Positions 7,805-15,779 of a stretch of DNA of 39,724 nucleotides are shown piece after piece. The stretch's first letter is position 1. Every line of letters starts with the position of its first letter. The stretch covers positions 1-39,724 of the forward strand of contig JANLFY010000020.1 of NCBI GenBank assembly GCA_024653485.1, read 5' to 3'. The position numbers and the translations under genes were made by a program. Under the pieces are notes generated by a model. The model saw only the letters and a program-made list of their open reading frames with translations. It made no database searches and was not told the origin of the DNA. Source of the DNA: Bacillota bacterium (GTDB lineage Bacteria > Bacillota > SHA-98 > UBA4971).

Positions 7805-9415
7805 CTACACCGCCTCCTTCCGGATCCTGGCCCCGCCAGCCATCATGAGGCCGAACTCGGCATCGGGCGCGTCGGGCGGCAGGATGCCCGCCAGCTTGCC
7901 GCCGTACACTATGGCGATTCTGTCGCATATCTTTCGCAGCTCGCCGAGCTCGCTCGACGTCATCACGACGGTGACGTTTCGCTCCCTATTCAGGCTGACC
8001 AGCAGGTCGAGCACGAGTTTCTTCGCGCCCACATCGATGCCTCGCGTCGGCTCGGACACGAGGAGTATCTCCGGATCGAGGGCGAGAGCCTTTGCTATGC
8101 ACACTTTCTGTTGATTCCCACCCGAGAGCCTGCGCACCGGTTGGCCGGGCCCCGTACACCTGATGTCGAGCTTGCGAATGACCTCTTCTGTATGGGAACG
8201 CAACGCGGCGCGGTCCTCCAGCTTGAGCGCTGGAACACGAGGCCACCTCGCCAGGAACTTGTTCTGAACTTGCATCGCAACGGTCCCAATGTTGCGCTCG
8301 ATGGACTCGTCGAGGAGGAGACCCACTCCGCGCCGGTCCTCGGAAACGAACGCGAGCCCCATCCCTAGCGCGCGCTGAGGGGAGTTGAGCGGCACCTCGG
8401 TCCCGTTCTTGCTGACCTTGCCTGAGGCGGGGTAGAGGCCCATGATCCCGTTGGCGATGCCTATCTTACCGTGCCCGGCTAGTCCGCCGATACCCAGGAT
8501 CTCGCCACGACGGACGGCCAAGGACACGCCTCGGACCACCTCCCCCGGCATGTTGACCACGAGGTTCTCAATGGCGAGGGCTATGTCCTCGTCCGAAGGG
8601 TCTTTGCTCCTGCCGGGAAGGTCGACCTTCTCGACTTTCCTTCCGACCATCAGCTCGGCTATCCTTTCGAGGACCGCTTCATCGCGAGAGAGCCTCGACA
8701 CGACCTCGCCGTCTCTGAGCACCGTGATCTTGTCGGCCACCGCCATTACCTCGGCAAGGCGGTGTGTGATGAAGAGGATCGCTATACCTTCGGCTGCCAG
8801 GCGCCGGAGCGCGTCGAGGAGCCGTTCGGCCTCTGTCTCCGTGAGCACCGCGGTCGGCTCGTCGAACACCAGGATTCTGACGTTTTGCTTGTCGATCTCT
8901 CTGGCGATCTCGATGAACTGCATGTACCCCACGGGAAGCCCCGCCACCTGGATCCACTCGTTTATGCCCAGGTCAAGGCGGGATAGTGCCGCGCGGGCGT
9001 CTTTCCGCATTGCCGGGATGTCCAGGTAATCGAGGGCACGCGTCCGGCATGATCTGCTGACGAGATTCGGACGCGTGATCTCTCGGTTGAGTTTGATGTT
9101 TTCGGTCACGGTGAATCCCGGAAGAAGCATGAACTCCTGGTGCACCATGCCTATGCCCAGATCCATCGCAGCGCGAGGTGAGGGGATGTCCACTTTCTGG
9201 CCGCCCACGAGTATTTCCCCCGAGAAACCGCCGGTGCTGTGGATGACGGGCATGCCGAATAGGATGTTCATCAGCGTGGACTTTCCCGCTCCGTTCTCGC
9301 CTACGAGGGCGTGGATCTCACCCGGCTCGACGTCGATGGACACGCCGCTCAACACGGTGTTCCCGAAATACTGTTTTGTGATGTCCCTCATTTCCAGGGC
9401 CTTGGAATGACTCAT
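7805..9415 (-). CDS. ABC transporter ATP-binding protein, two nucleotide-binding domains
   Basis: This 536-residue ATPase with two fused nucleotide-binding domains is of the sugar/nucleoside importer type (NupO/RbsA-like). In domain 1, Walker A is GENGAGKST (39-47) and Walker B is ILVFDEP (181-187), but the signature is an unusual LPVGYMQ (about 160-166) instead of LSVGxxQ. Domain 2 has a degenerate Walker A (GLAGHGKIG), a canonical signature (LSGGNQQK) and LLVSEPTRGIDVG. Loss of the second Walker A is normal in this family, which often has one competent site. The ATG has GGAGAGG upstream. It lies between the binding-protein gene and two permease genes and energises that importer. Confidence 0.9.
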   Translation of the reverse strand: MSHSKALEMRDITKQYFGNTVLSGVSIDVEPGEIHALVGENGAGKSTLMNILFGMPVIHSTGGFSGEILVGGQKVDIPSPRAAMDLGIGMVHQEFMLLPGFTVTENIKLNREITRPNLVSRSCRTRALDYLDIPAMRKDARAALSRLDLGINEWIQVAGLPVGYMQFIEIAREIDKQNVRILVFDEPTAVLTETEAERLLDALRRLAAEGIAILFITHRLAEVMAVADKITVLRDGEVVSRLSRDEAVLERIAELMVGRKVEKVDLPGRSKDPSDEDIALAIENLVVNMPGEVVRGVSLAVRRGEILGIGGLAGHGKIGIANGIMGLYPASGKVSKNGTEVPLNSPQRALGMGLAFVSEDRRGVGLLLDESIERNIGTVAMQVQNKFLARWPRVPALKLEDRAALRSHTEEVIRKLDIRCTGPGQPVRRLSGGNQQKVCIAKALALDPEILLVSEPTRGIDVGAKKLVLDLLVSLNRERNVTVVMTSSELGELRKICDRIAIVYGGKLAGILPPDAPDAEFGLMMAGGARIRKEAV

Positions 9416-9487
9416 GTCGCGGGCCTCTCCTCTCCTTGCGGCATCCTGGAGCGGCGGCTGCCTTTCCGCCGTCCCAGACGCGGAAAT

Positions 9488-9518
9488 GAAGTGCCGGGTA
9501 GGTCTTACCCGGCACTTC
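9488..9518 (-). terminator. Intercistronic hairpin after the binding-protein gene
   Basis: GAAGTGCCGGGTA (9488-9500) and its exact complement (9506-9518) form a 13-bp stem with a 5-nt loop in the 137-bp gap between the binding-protein and ATPase genes. Only a weak T-rich tail (ATTT) follows. Such hairpins usually act as a partial terminator or 3'-end stabiliser that raises binding protein above membrane components. Confidence 0.7.
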
Positions 9519-9552
9519 CACTCTCCGCCTACATGGAACGTGCCGCGGGCAA

Positions 9553-10671
9553 TCAGAACTTATCCTTGCCGAATATCACCGATCCGCTGGTGAGGAGGTA
9601 GAAATTCCCCTTCTTCTCGTCGTACTTCTTGACGTTCATCTTCACACCAGCGAGCGATTCGAGCTTAGCGGCGACTGCCTTCGTGTCGTTCAGCTTGATC
9701 TTGCCGGCGATCGCGTCGCGCGCGAGCTCCACGCCAGCCTCGACGAAGAGCATGTTCACGGGCACGGGCCAGGTGGCGAACCGTCCGGCGCCGCCCTTCG
9801 CGACGATGGCGTCATTGATGGCCTTCAGGATGGCAGGCATGTTGCCCTTCATCTCTTCCTTGATCTCGAGGCCGAGAGCTCCGGGGTAACCATGAGTCGG
9901 GCTCGGGCAGCACTGCTCGGGGAAGATTGCCCCGGTCTGCAGCGCGGATGTGATGAGCGGCTCCTGCATCGCGCAGTTCGTGCTGAACACCGCGATGTTC
10001 TTGCCGTACTTCGCGACCTGCCTCGGGACGTCCTCAAGGATGAACTGCTGCGCTCCCGGGATTCCGGATTCGCCCATTGGGTCGGGAGCCGTCACGAACA
10101 CGAACTCCATCCCCAGCTTCTCGCACTCAGCTTTCATGATGTCGCGCCGCTTGGCCAAGAGCTCCATGGACATGTGCCGCGGGAAGGAATAGTGAAGGAA
10201 CTTCTGAGCGCCGAGCTGCTTTGCGAGCCTTACGATGGTCTCGCCACGGGCAAGGTTATCCGTCTCGAGGACGACGTCCGCAGTGTCATTCACTATGGCC
10301 GGGTCCTCGTGCGGAACCCCCAGCAAGAAGATGATATCAGGCCGCGTTGCACGCACTCTCCTGATCGCGGCGACGGTGCCGGGCACCGCCTGGCAGACTA
10401 CGATCGCCTTGACGTTCTTGTCAGCGGCCATGCCCGTGATCTGAGCTATGGTCGTCTCCTGCTCCTGCATGAAGTTGTCAGGATAGGTGACATGCTTGAT
10501 CATGTCGCCGTACTTTGCCTTCACTTTCTCGGCGCCGCGGTACTCATCCTCACCTTGGGAGACGGTGCCCGTGACGACCCCTATCTTGTAAGTCCCCTGA
10601 GCCATCCCGGAGAAGCCGATCATTCCCACGAGAAATGTCAAAACCAACAAGCAAACGATGAATCTCTTCAT
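9553..10671 (-). CDS. Periplasmic binding protein, DUF3798-like
   Basis: This 372-residue secreted substrate-binding protein is the first gene of the ABC importer operon. Residues 1-25 form a classical signal peptide (basic start, hydrophobic core, cleavage near GMAQG). There is no lipobox cysteine, which is unusual for a monoderm firmicute but fits a diderm cell with a true periplasm. The mature part begins with YKIGVVTGTVSQGEDEYRGAE, which I recognise as typical of the DUF3798 group of binding proteins related to the BMP/nucleoside class. The ATG has GGGAGGT upstream. The ligand is unknown; nucleosides are a guess from the permease type and the nearby uracil transporter. Confidence 0.8.
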   Translation of the reverse strand: MKRFIVCLLVLTFLVGMIGFSGMAQGTYKIGVVTGTVSQGEDEYRGAEKVKAKYGDMIKHVTYPDNFMQEQETTIAQITGMAADKNVKAIVVCQAVPGTVAAIRRVRATRPDIIFLLGVPHEDPAIVNDTADVVLETDNLARGETIVRLAKQLGAQKFLHYSFPRHMSMELLAKRRDIMKAECEKLGMEFVFVTAPDPMGESGIPGAQQFILEDVPRQVAKYGKNIAVFSTNCAMQEPLITSALQTGAIFPEQCCPSPTHGYPGALGLEIKEEMKGNMPAILKAINDAIVAKGGAGRFATWPVPVNMLFVEAGVELARDAIAGKIKLNDTKAVAAKLESLAGVKMNVKKYDEKKGNFYLLTSGSVIFGKDKF

Positions 10672-10907
10672 CTAACAGCTTACCTCCCTCTATGGGCTAA
10701 TCGATGTTGGTGGTCTCTTCTCTGTGGATTGGCGTCTCCTACCGTCCATTCCCACCCCCGCGATTCTAGTGCTTTGACACCTATGGTGTGCCTTTCGGAA
10801 TTGCAGGTGAACCGAACGACAAACGAGACAACAAATGAGCGAATTACAAATTCAACGCCGCACACGAGATTCCTCTGTAGCAAGGCGGGAATTTGCGTAA
10901 CCGGCGT

Positions 10908-11321
10908 TCACAGACGCTGCCGGTAGTTCGTGAGCTCGCTCATGAGATAGTACCACAGGAAGGCACCCACGCCGATGTCATCGAGCCAACCCAGCAAGGG
11001 GATGAAATCAGGGGTGATGTCGAAGGGCGTGACGATGTACAGGACTCCCAAGAGCAGGAGGAGTTTGCGGGTGAGGGGTACCGACTTGTCCAAGAGATAC
11101 CTGGGCAGGAGCAGCCACAGGGAAAGGCCTCCCGCAGGCGCGAGCCGTCGCGGCCTCACGGGATCTTCGATCACGCCTCTGAAACGTCCCCGGTTCTCTC
11201 GAGGCTCCGAGCCTTTTGCTTGACGCCCGGCGTCGACTTGTGGCCTGGACGGCATTCGTTGTCCGCAGTAGGGGCAGACGCGGGCGAAGGCGACTTCTTC
11301 TTGGCATCTCGGGCACCTCAA
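10908..11321 (-). CDS. Zinc-ribbon plus DUF1232 (YkvA-like) membrane protein
   Basis: This encodes 137 residues with two parts. Residues 2-20 form a zinc ribbon with two CxxC knuckles (CPRC and CPYC). Residues about 80-125 are a DUF1232 domain: LTRKLLLLLGVLYIVTPFD followed by a D-F-I-P-L-G-W-L-D-D pattern, typical of the YkvA group. The start is set at a TTG (11319-11321) because GGAGGAGGTG sits 8 nt upstream. An ATG further upstream would add 24 residues without a ribosome-binding site. The DUF1232 part probably spans the membrane once or twice. Its function is not known. It is divergent from hutH. Confidence 0.75.
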   Translation of the reverse strand: MRCPRCQEEVAFARVCPYCGQRMPSRPQVDAGRQAKGSEPRENRGRFRGVIEDPVRPRRLAPAGGLSLWLLLPRYLLDKSVPLTRKLLLLLGVLYIVTPFDITPDFIPLLGWLDDIGVGAFLWYYLMSELTNYRQRL

Positions 11322-11552
11322 GCGCCCAACACCTCCTCCGACCACTGTGATCTTACCAAACTTGTCGAGCGCGGGCAACCTACTTGGATCCACTGTTCAG
11401 CGCCAGAACCACTCGGCAGCCGCTTTCGCTGTCCTGTGCGCGGACCTTCGATGAGGGTATACTTCGAGTTAGGACCCGTGCTCACTCCGCGGCTCGGGGC
11501 AGGAATGGGCGGCGACCCAGAGAACTGATACGTTGTAGAGATGCGAGTGGGC

Positions 11553-11570
11553 TCCAGCGTCAGCGCTGGA
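11553..11570 (+). other. Small hairpin in the hutH leader
   Basis: TCCAGCG and its complement form a 7-bp stem with a TCAG loop, 16 bp before the hutH GTG and just ahead of its ribosome-binding site (AGAGGGGGA). It could modulate translation; no known riboregulator family is recognised. Confidence 0.35.
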
Positions 11571-11586
11571 CAGAGGGGGAAAGCAC

Positions 11587-13101
11587 GTGTCGTCAGTGCT
11601 CATAAACGGGATGAGCCTCTCTTGCGACGACGTGGTGAAAGTAGCGAGGCGAAGGGCGACCGCCGAGATCGCTCCCGGCGTGAGGGAGAAGGTTGAGCGG
11701 AGCCGCAAGGCAATCGAGTCCTTCACAACTCGAAACGCTGCCGTCTATGGTATTACGACAGGCTTCGGCCACTTGGCCCGCGTCAGGATCGCCCCTGACG
11801 AGCTCGAATCGCTGCAGCGCAACCTCATTCTGAGTCACGCGGTCGGCACGGGGAACCCGCTTCCCGATGAAGTCGTGAGGGCGATGATCCTCCTTCGCGC
11901 GAACTCGCTTGCAAAAGGCCTTTCCGGCATCCGTTTCGAAGTCGTCGAGACACTGGTGCGGTTCCTTGAAGCGGACATATGCCCTATCGTTCCCGAGAAG
12001 GGTTCCCTCGGCGCCTCGGGCGATCTCGCACCCCTCGCCCATCTTGCCCTTGCTCTCCTCGGCGAGGGCAACGTGCGGGTTGCGGGTGAGGAGATGCCGG
12101 CGAGGGAAGCCCTGAAAAGAGCGGGGATGAGTCCGCTCGTTCTGCATCCCAAGGAAGGCCTTGCCCTCATCAACGGCACTCAGGCCATGACCGCCATAGG
12201 CACTCTGGCGCTTCATGATGCTGAAGCGCTGGCGCTGACGGCCGACGCTGCCGCGTCACTTTCAATCGAGGCCCTGAGGGGGATACCGATGGCCTTCGAC
12301 GAAAGAGTTCACGCAGAAGCAAGGCCTCATCCCGGCCAGGTGGCATGCGCGCGCACGCTCCGCGCGCTGCTCAAGGGGAGTAAGCTGGTGAGCGCTCCGG
12401 GCGAGCTGAGAGTGCAGGACGCGTACTCCTTGCGGTGCGTTCCGCAAGTCCATGGCGCCACGAGAGACGCCCTTGGGTACGTGAGGAACGTGTTGCGGGT
12501 GGAAATCAACTCCGCAAGTGACAACCCCCTCGTTTTCGAGGACGGGAGCGTTGTCTCGGGGGGCAACTTTCATGGCCAGCCGGTCGCTCTCGCCATGGAC
12601 TTCCTGTGTATGGCCGCATCTGAGCTCGGAAGCATATCGGAGCGGCGGATCGAGAGATTACTGAATCCCACCCTGTCTGAGCTCCCGGCGTTTCTGACAC
12701 GACACAGCGGCGTGAACAGCGGGTTCATGATAGCTCACTACACGGCGGCTGCACTCGTTTCCGAGAACAAGGTGCTTTCGTCGCCGGCAAGCGTGGACTC
12801 GATTCCGGTGTCGGCGTCCCAGGAGGACCACGTCAGCATGGGCATGATCTCCGCGCGCAAGGCGCGGCAGGTGGTGCAGAACGTCGCGAGGGTGCTGGCT
12901 GTGGAGCTCATGTGCGGGTGCCAGGCGGCGGACTACAGAGGTCCTGAGAACCTGGCGCCTGCCACGCGGGCCGTCTATGAGATGGTCCGAGAGGCGGTGC
13001 CGCCTCTGGAGGAAGACAGGTGGCTTCACCCGGACCTCGAGGCTGTCGTGGGTCTCGTGGAGCAAGGGAGGATCGCTGAGATCGTGGCGTCTTTCTCCTG
13101 A
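11587..13101 (+). CDS. hutH: Histidine ammonia-lyase
   Basis: This 504-residue enzyme converts L-histidine to trans-urocanate and ammonia, the first step of histidine degradation. The MIO prosthetic group forms from the Ala143-Ser144-Gly145 triad in GSLGASGDLAPLAH. The catalytic Tyr is in YGITTGFG (about residue 54). Other family blocks are NGTQAM, QDAYSLRC-P-QVHGA and the NSASDNPLV region. The length equals the family norm of about 500-510. The GTG start has a purine-rich AGAGGGGGA 6 nt upstream. No other hut genes (hutU, hutI, ftcD) are in the window, so the rest of the pathway must lie elsewhere or the product is used differently. A related aminomutase or tyrosine ammonia-lyase cannot be excluded by motif alone. 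Confidence 0.93.
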   Translation: MSSVLINGMSLSCDDVVKVARRRATAEIAPGVREKVERSRKAIESFTTRNAAVYGITTGFGHLARVRIAPDELESLQRNLILSHAVGTGNPLPDEVVRAMILLRANSLAKGLSGIRFEVVETLVRFLEADICPIVPEKGSLGASGDLAPLAHLALALLGEGNVRVAGEEMPAREALKRAGMSPLVLHPKEGLALINGTQAMTAIGTLALHDAEALALTADAAASLSIEALRGIPMAFDERVHAEARPHPGQVACARTLRALLKGSKLVSAPGELRVQDAYSLRCVPQVHGATRDALGYVRNVLRVEINSASDNPLVFEDGSVVSGGNFHGQPVALAMDFLCMAASELGSISERRIERLLNPTLSELPAFLTRHSGVNSGFMIAHYTAAALVSENKVLSSPASVDSIPVSASQEDHVSMGMISARKARQVVQNVARVLAVELMCGCQAADYRGPENLAPATRAVYEMVREAVPPLEEDRWLHPDLEAVVGLVEQGRIAEIVASFS

Positions 13102-13281
13102 GTGAGGGTGCAGAAATGGCCTAGACTTTTGGAAGAGGTTGCCGGCGATTGCGCGAGCGGTGTCAAAATCCGACCGCTGACCCGAGGGCGGGGTTTGGTC
13201 CAGGAGATCGAGTTCGTGGGCGGGGGCTTGCGTGAGCAGACGAAGAAGAGTAGTATGAGTGTTGAAGGATCAATGACATAG
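13102..13281 (+). CDS. Possible 59-residue ORF after hutH
   Basis: This short open frame begins with GTG immediately after the hutH stop codon and ends at the TAG at 13279-13281, just before the FMN riboswitch. The translation has a plausible amphipathic and charged composition (LLEEVAGDC, GLVQEIEFVGGG), but there is no ribosome-binding site of its own and I recognise no family. Translation would depend on coupling with hutH. It may be a chance frame in the intergenic region. Confidence 0.22.
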   Translation: MRVQKWPRLLEEVAGDCASGVKIRPLTRGRGLVQEIEFVGGGLREQTKKSSMSVEGSMT

Positions 13282-13282
13282 C

Positions 13283-13507
13283 GCGAGACCTTCAGGGCAG
13301 GGTGAGGCCCTTGCAGGGTGCGACGTGACGCGACGCAACGCAACGTGTTCCCGCAAGGAGCCAATTCCCGACCGGTGGTGATGTTCCGGGGGTCGGCCCC
13401 GGGGCAAGTCCACGAGCCGCGAATGTGCGAATGAACGCGCGCAGGGGCGGTTGAGCCGGCGTGAAACCGGCACCGACGGTACAGTCCGGATGGAAGAGGG
13501 TCGCAGG
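13283..13507 (+). ncRNA. FMN riboswitch (RFN element) with expanded P2 loop
   Basis: The conserved RFN blocks are present in order. CTTCAGGGCAGGGTGA (from 13290) opens the element, AATTCCCGACCGGTGGTGATG follows from 13363, and CCACGAGCCGCG comes near 13411. GCCGGCGTGAAACCGGCACCGAC starts near 13455 and GTACAGTCCGGATGGAAGAG near 13480. Ends close as P1 (GCGA..ACC..CTTC with GAAGAGGGTCGC). It controls the riboflavin transporter gene downstream, as is usual for RibU. Unusually, 57 nt (13306-13362) are inserted between the GTGA and AATTCCC halves of the P2 loop. The insert itself folds as a hairpin (GGC-CCTTGC with GCAAGG-A-GCC) and contains five tandem RACGY pentamers. Confidence 0.93.
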
Positions 13508-13546
13508 CATCTGCTTGCACATGATGGATCCTTGGCGGATCCTCGG

Positions 13547-13578
13547 AGCCCTGAGGTCGGTTGCCTCGGGGCTTTTCT
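13547..13578 (+). terminator. Intrinsic terminator of the FMN riboswitch
   Basis: AGCCCTGAGG pairs with CCTCGGGGCT (10 bp, one G-T pair) around a 7-nt loop and is followed by TTTTCT. It lies between the riboswitch and ribU, as expected for the expression platform: FMN binding should favour this terminator. Confidence 0.85.
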
Positions 13579-13662
13579 CGTGCCCTCCAGACGGGGCGGG
13601 AGGGCGGGGATGCCCCGGGGCGCGCGGGGATCTTCGAATAGCTGTGAGGAGGTTCCAGAGAA

Positions 13663-14316
13663 ATGCGTTACAGAACGAAGAAGCTGGTCACTCTAGGCGT
13701 CATGGCCGCCCTGGCGGTGCTTCTTTCCCTCGCGAACTGGCCCATATTCCCTGCAGCACCCTTCCTGCGCTACGAGGCCGCTGACGTTCCGGTGCTCATA
13801 GTGGGCTTCGCCTTGGGACCCGGGCCTGGTCTTCTGGTGACGCTGGTGATGGCGGTGCTCATGGCAGTTATAACAGGGCTCGATGGCATGGTGGGAGCGC
13901 TCATGCACTTCCTCGCCACGGGAGCCCTCGTGGGTGCGGCAAGCATCGTCTACAGGCAGCACCGCACGAGGGCCGGAGCCGTCGCGGGGCTTATGTGTGG
14001 GACCCTTGCGATGACGATATTCATGCCCGTGGCCAACTTGGTGCTGATGCCTGTACTGTATGGGTACTCGCGCGCTCAGGTCCTATCGATCTTGTGGATA
14101 CTGGTGGCGTTCAACGCTATCAAAGCCGGGATCAACTCAGCGATCACGTTCGTCGTATACAAGCGTGTGTCATGGTTGGTGAAAAGCCTGGCCAGCCTCG
14201 GCAAAGGCGAGGAGTTGGTCGGAGCGATGGCTGCGACTCAGGCTTCGCCGGCGGCGGGCGGCGAGCTTGCTTCGGGCAATTCCCGTAGATGCGGCTCGCG
14301 CGTTAAAGCAGGGTGA
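13663..14316 (+). CDS. ribU: Riboflavin ECF transporter substrate-binding subunit (RibU-like)
   Basis: This 217-residue integral membrane protein of the ECF-transporter S-component family has about six hydrophobic segments in residues 8-180. The N-terminal KKLVTLGVMAALAVLLS and the following FLRYEAADVPVLIVGFALGPGPGL are typical of riboflavin S components. The FMN riboswitch and terminator upstream give independent support for riboflavin as substrate. The ATG has GAGGAGGT with a 9-nt spacer. The C-terminal 35 residues are polar and low-complexity, beyond the usual end of the family. The shared energising module (EcfA/EcfA'/EcfT) is not in this window, so it is expected elsewhere. Confidence 0.9.
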   Translation: MRYRTKKLVTLGVMAALAVLLSLANWPIFPAAPFLRYEAADVPVLIVGFALGPGPGLLVTLVMAVLMAVITGLDGMVGALMHFLATGALVGAASIVYRQHRTRAGAVAGLMCGTLAMTIFMPVANLVLMPVLYGYSRAQVLSILWILVAFNAIKAGINSAITFVVYKRVSWLVKSLASLGKGEELVGAMAATQASPAAGGELASGNSRRCGSRVKAG

Positions 14317-14471
14317 GGCTCCACGGGGCGCGGTGAGTGCTCGCCGGGCGCCGGTCGGGCAGCGGCTCCGCACATGAACTACCTTTCACCATCTCACTTT
14401 GCCATCTCACTGCGTGTCGAAAGCACGCCCCGAGCTGCGACACGGACGTTAGGATATGGCTACGAACAGCA

Positions 14472-14501
14472 ACCGCCCTGCGCGGGTTCGCGCAGGGCGG
14501 T
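14472..14501. terminator. Terminator-like hairpin between ribU and htrA
   Basis: ACCGCCCTGCGCG and its exact complement form a 13-bp stem with a GGTT loop, in the gap where ribU (plus) and the htrA-like gene (minus) converge. The stem is very stable but lacks a strong T-run on either side. Its place, 39 bp past the protease stop, suggests transcription end or 3'-end protection for both genes. Confidence 0.65.
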
Positions 14502-14540
14502 CGGCGCGATCTCCTTCGTGCCGTCCTTTCGGCAGCGCGG

Positions 14541-15734
14541 TCACTCTGTGAGGTCAGGCATCGCTTCCAAGGTGACCGGGACGTACCTGGCCGCTTTGTT
14601 GCGCCATATCTGCAGCGTTATTCTCTCGCCTGCCTTGCGAGCTCGCACCTCATTCTGAAGCTGGCTGATTGTCTCCACTGCCTTGCCGTCCACTTTGAGA
14701 ATGACGTCGCCATCTCGGAGACCGGCTTTCTCTGCTGGGGACTTCGGGTAAACGTAAGCTACCACTACGCCCGTGGCTCCCTCGCGCATGCCGAAGTAGT
14801 CTGCGAGAGCCGGAGTGAGCTCCTGTAAATCTACTCCTATCCACGGGTAGGCGAGGTTCTTGCCGGCCATGAGGTCATCCAACACGTTCTTCGCCACGTT
14901 GATGGGCACCGCGAACCCTATGCCTTGCGCCTGCGGTATTATGGCTGTGTTGATCCCGACCACACGGCCGTCGATGTCGATCAGCGGCCCGCCGCTGTTT
15001 CCTCGATTGATCGCCGCGTCTGTTTGGATGTAGATGCCGGGCTCCTTCGGGTCGCCGTCGATTGACCTCGCGAGCCCGCTGATTATGCCCGCAGTGACCG
15101 TGTGTTGCAGTCCGTACGGGTTACCTATGGCTATCGCCCAGTCACCGGGCCTGACTCGGTCGGAGTCGCCGAGCTCCACCGACGGCAGCTTCGTAGCGTC
15201 TATCTTCACCATCGCCAAGTCGTATCTGGGGTCTCTTCCCAAAACCGTGCCGTTGAACTTCCGACCATCGGCGAGGGTTACGACGATCTCCTTGGCGCCT
15301 TCGACGACGTGATTGTTGGTGAGCACGTAGCCGTCGGGTTTCACGATGAACCCGCTTCCGATGGCTGGTACCGTCATTTCTCTGGTGCCTTGGCCCGGTG
15401 TTTCTCCGAAGAACTCGAAGAAGAAGCCTCCGAAGGGGAACGCCGGCACTTTCACGGTGCGTTTCGTGTCGATGTTCACCACCGCCTTGCTCACGCGCTC
15501 AGCCACGTTCGCTATCGTATCGCGTCCCAAGGGCGCGTTCGAGCTCTGCGGCCCAGCCGCCAGCGCTGCCGAGGGTGCTATCTGAGCTCCCGTCGCTGCT
15601 GGAGCTTGGCCGCTCGCGGCGAAGGTCGTGCGGTTCTCCGCGAATTGTACCACGACAGTGCCGGCGACAAGCGCGCTTATCACCGCCACAATCACATACG
15701 GCATATACGTCCTCATGACTTCACGGAACCTCAT
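14541..15734 (-). CDS. HtrA/DegP-type serine protease with PDZ domain
   Basis: This 397-residue envelope protease is anchored by one N-terminal membrane segment (residues about 9-30). A low-complexity linker, a trypsin-like domain and a single PDZ domain near residues 295-390 follow. The catalytic triad is visible: His142 in LTNNHVV, Asp172 in RYDLAMVK and Ser247 in NRGNSGGPL. The start is the ATG at 15734, with GGAGGAGG 11 nt upstream; the TTG seven codons earlier overlaps that site. It degrades misfolded envelope proteins in related systems. It is the last gene of the sigma/anti-sigma/RseB-like cluster, matching the rpoE-rseA-rseB-degP logic of envelope stress responses, and is presumably a target of that sigma factor. 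Confidence 0.92.
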   Translation of the reverse strand: MRFREVMRTYMPYVIVAVISALVAGTVVVQFAENRTTFAASGQAPAATGAQIAPSAALAAGPQSSNAPLGRDTIANVAERVSKAVVNIDTKRTVKVPAFPFGGFFFEFFGETPGQGTREMTVPAIGSGFIVKPDGYVLTNNHVVEGAKEIVVTLADGRKFNGTVLGRDPRYDLAMVKIDATKLPSVELGDSDRVRPGDWAIAIGNPYGLQHTVTAGIISGLARSIDGDPKEPGIYIQTDAAINRGNSGGPLIDIDGRVVGINTAIIPQAQGIGFAVPINVAKNVLDDLMAGKNLAYPWIGVDLQELTPALADYFGMREGATGVVVAYVYPKSPAEKAGLRDGDVILKVDGKAVETISQLQNEVRARKAGERITLQIWRNKAARYVPVTLEAMPDLTE

Positions 15735-15779
15735 GAGCGTTTGCGCCTCCTCCAACTATGATGATCTCGAGTCTCGGTG

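Noticed and set aside
9892-10926. 344-codon plus-strand frame
   Set aside because: It is antisense to the binding-protein gene, which has a signal peptide and a ribosome-binding site. The composition is typical of a shadow frame.
11394-11586. T-box or other amino-acid riboswitch ahead of hutH
   Set aside because: No T-box sequence, specifier loop or terminator is visible; only a 7-bp hairpin was found.
13306-13362. CRISPR-like short repeats
   Set aside because: The repeats are 5-nt pentamers without spacers, inside a riboswitch helix; this is not a CRISPR array.
13026-13784. Several overlapping frames on both strands between hutH and ribU
   Set aside because: The region is occupied by an FMN riboswitch and its terminator; the frames have no homology or ribosome-binding site.
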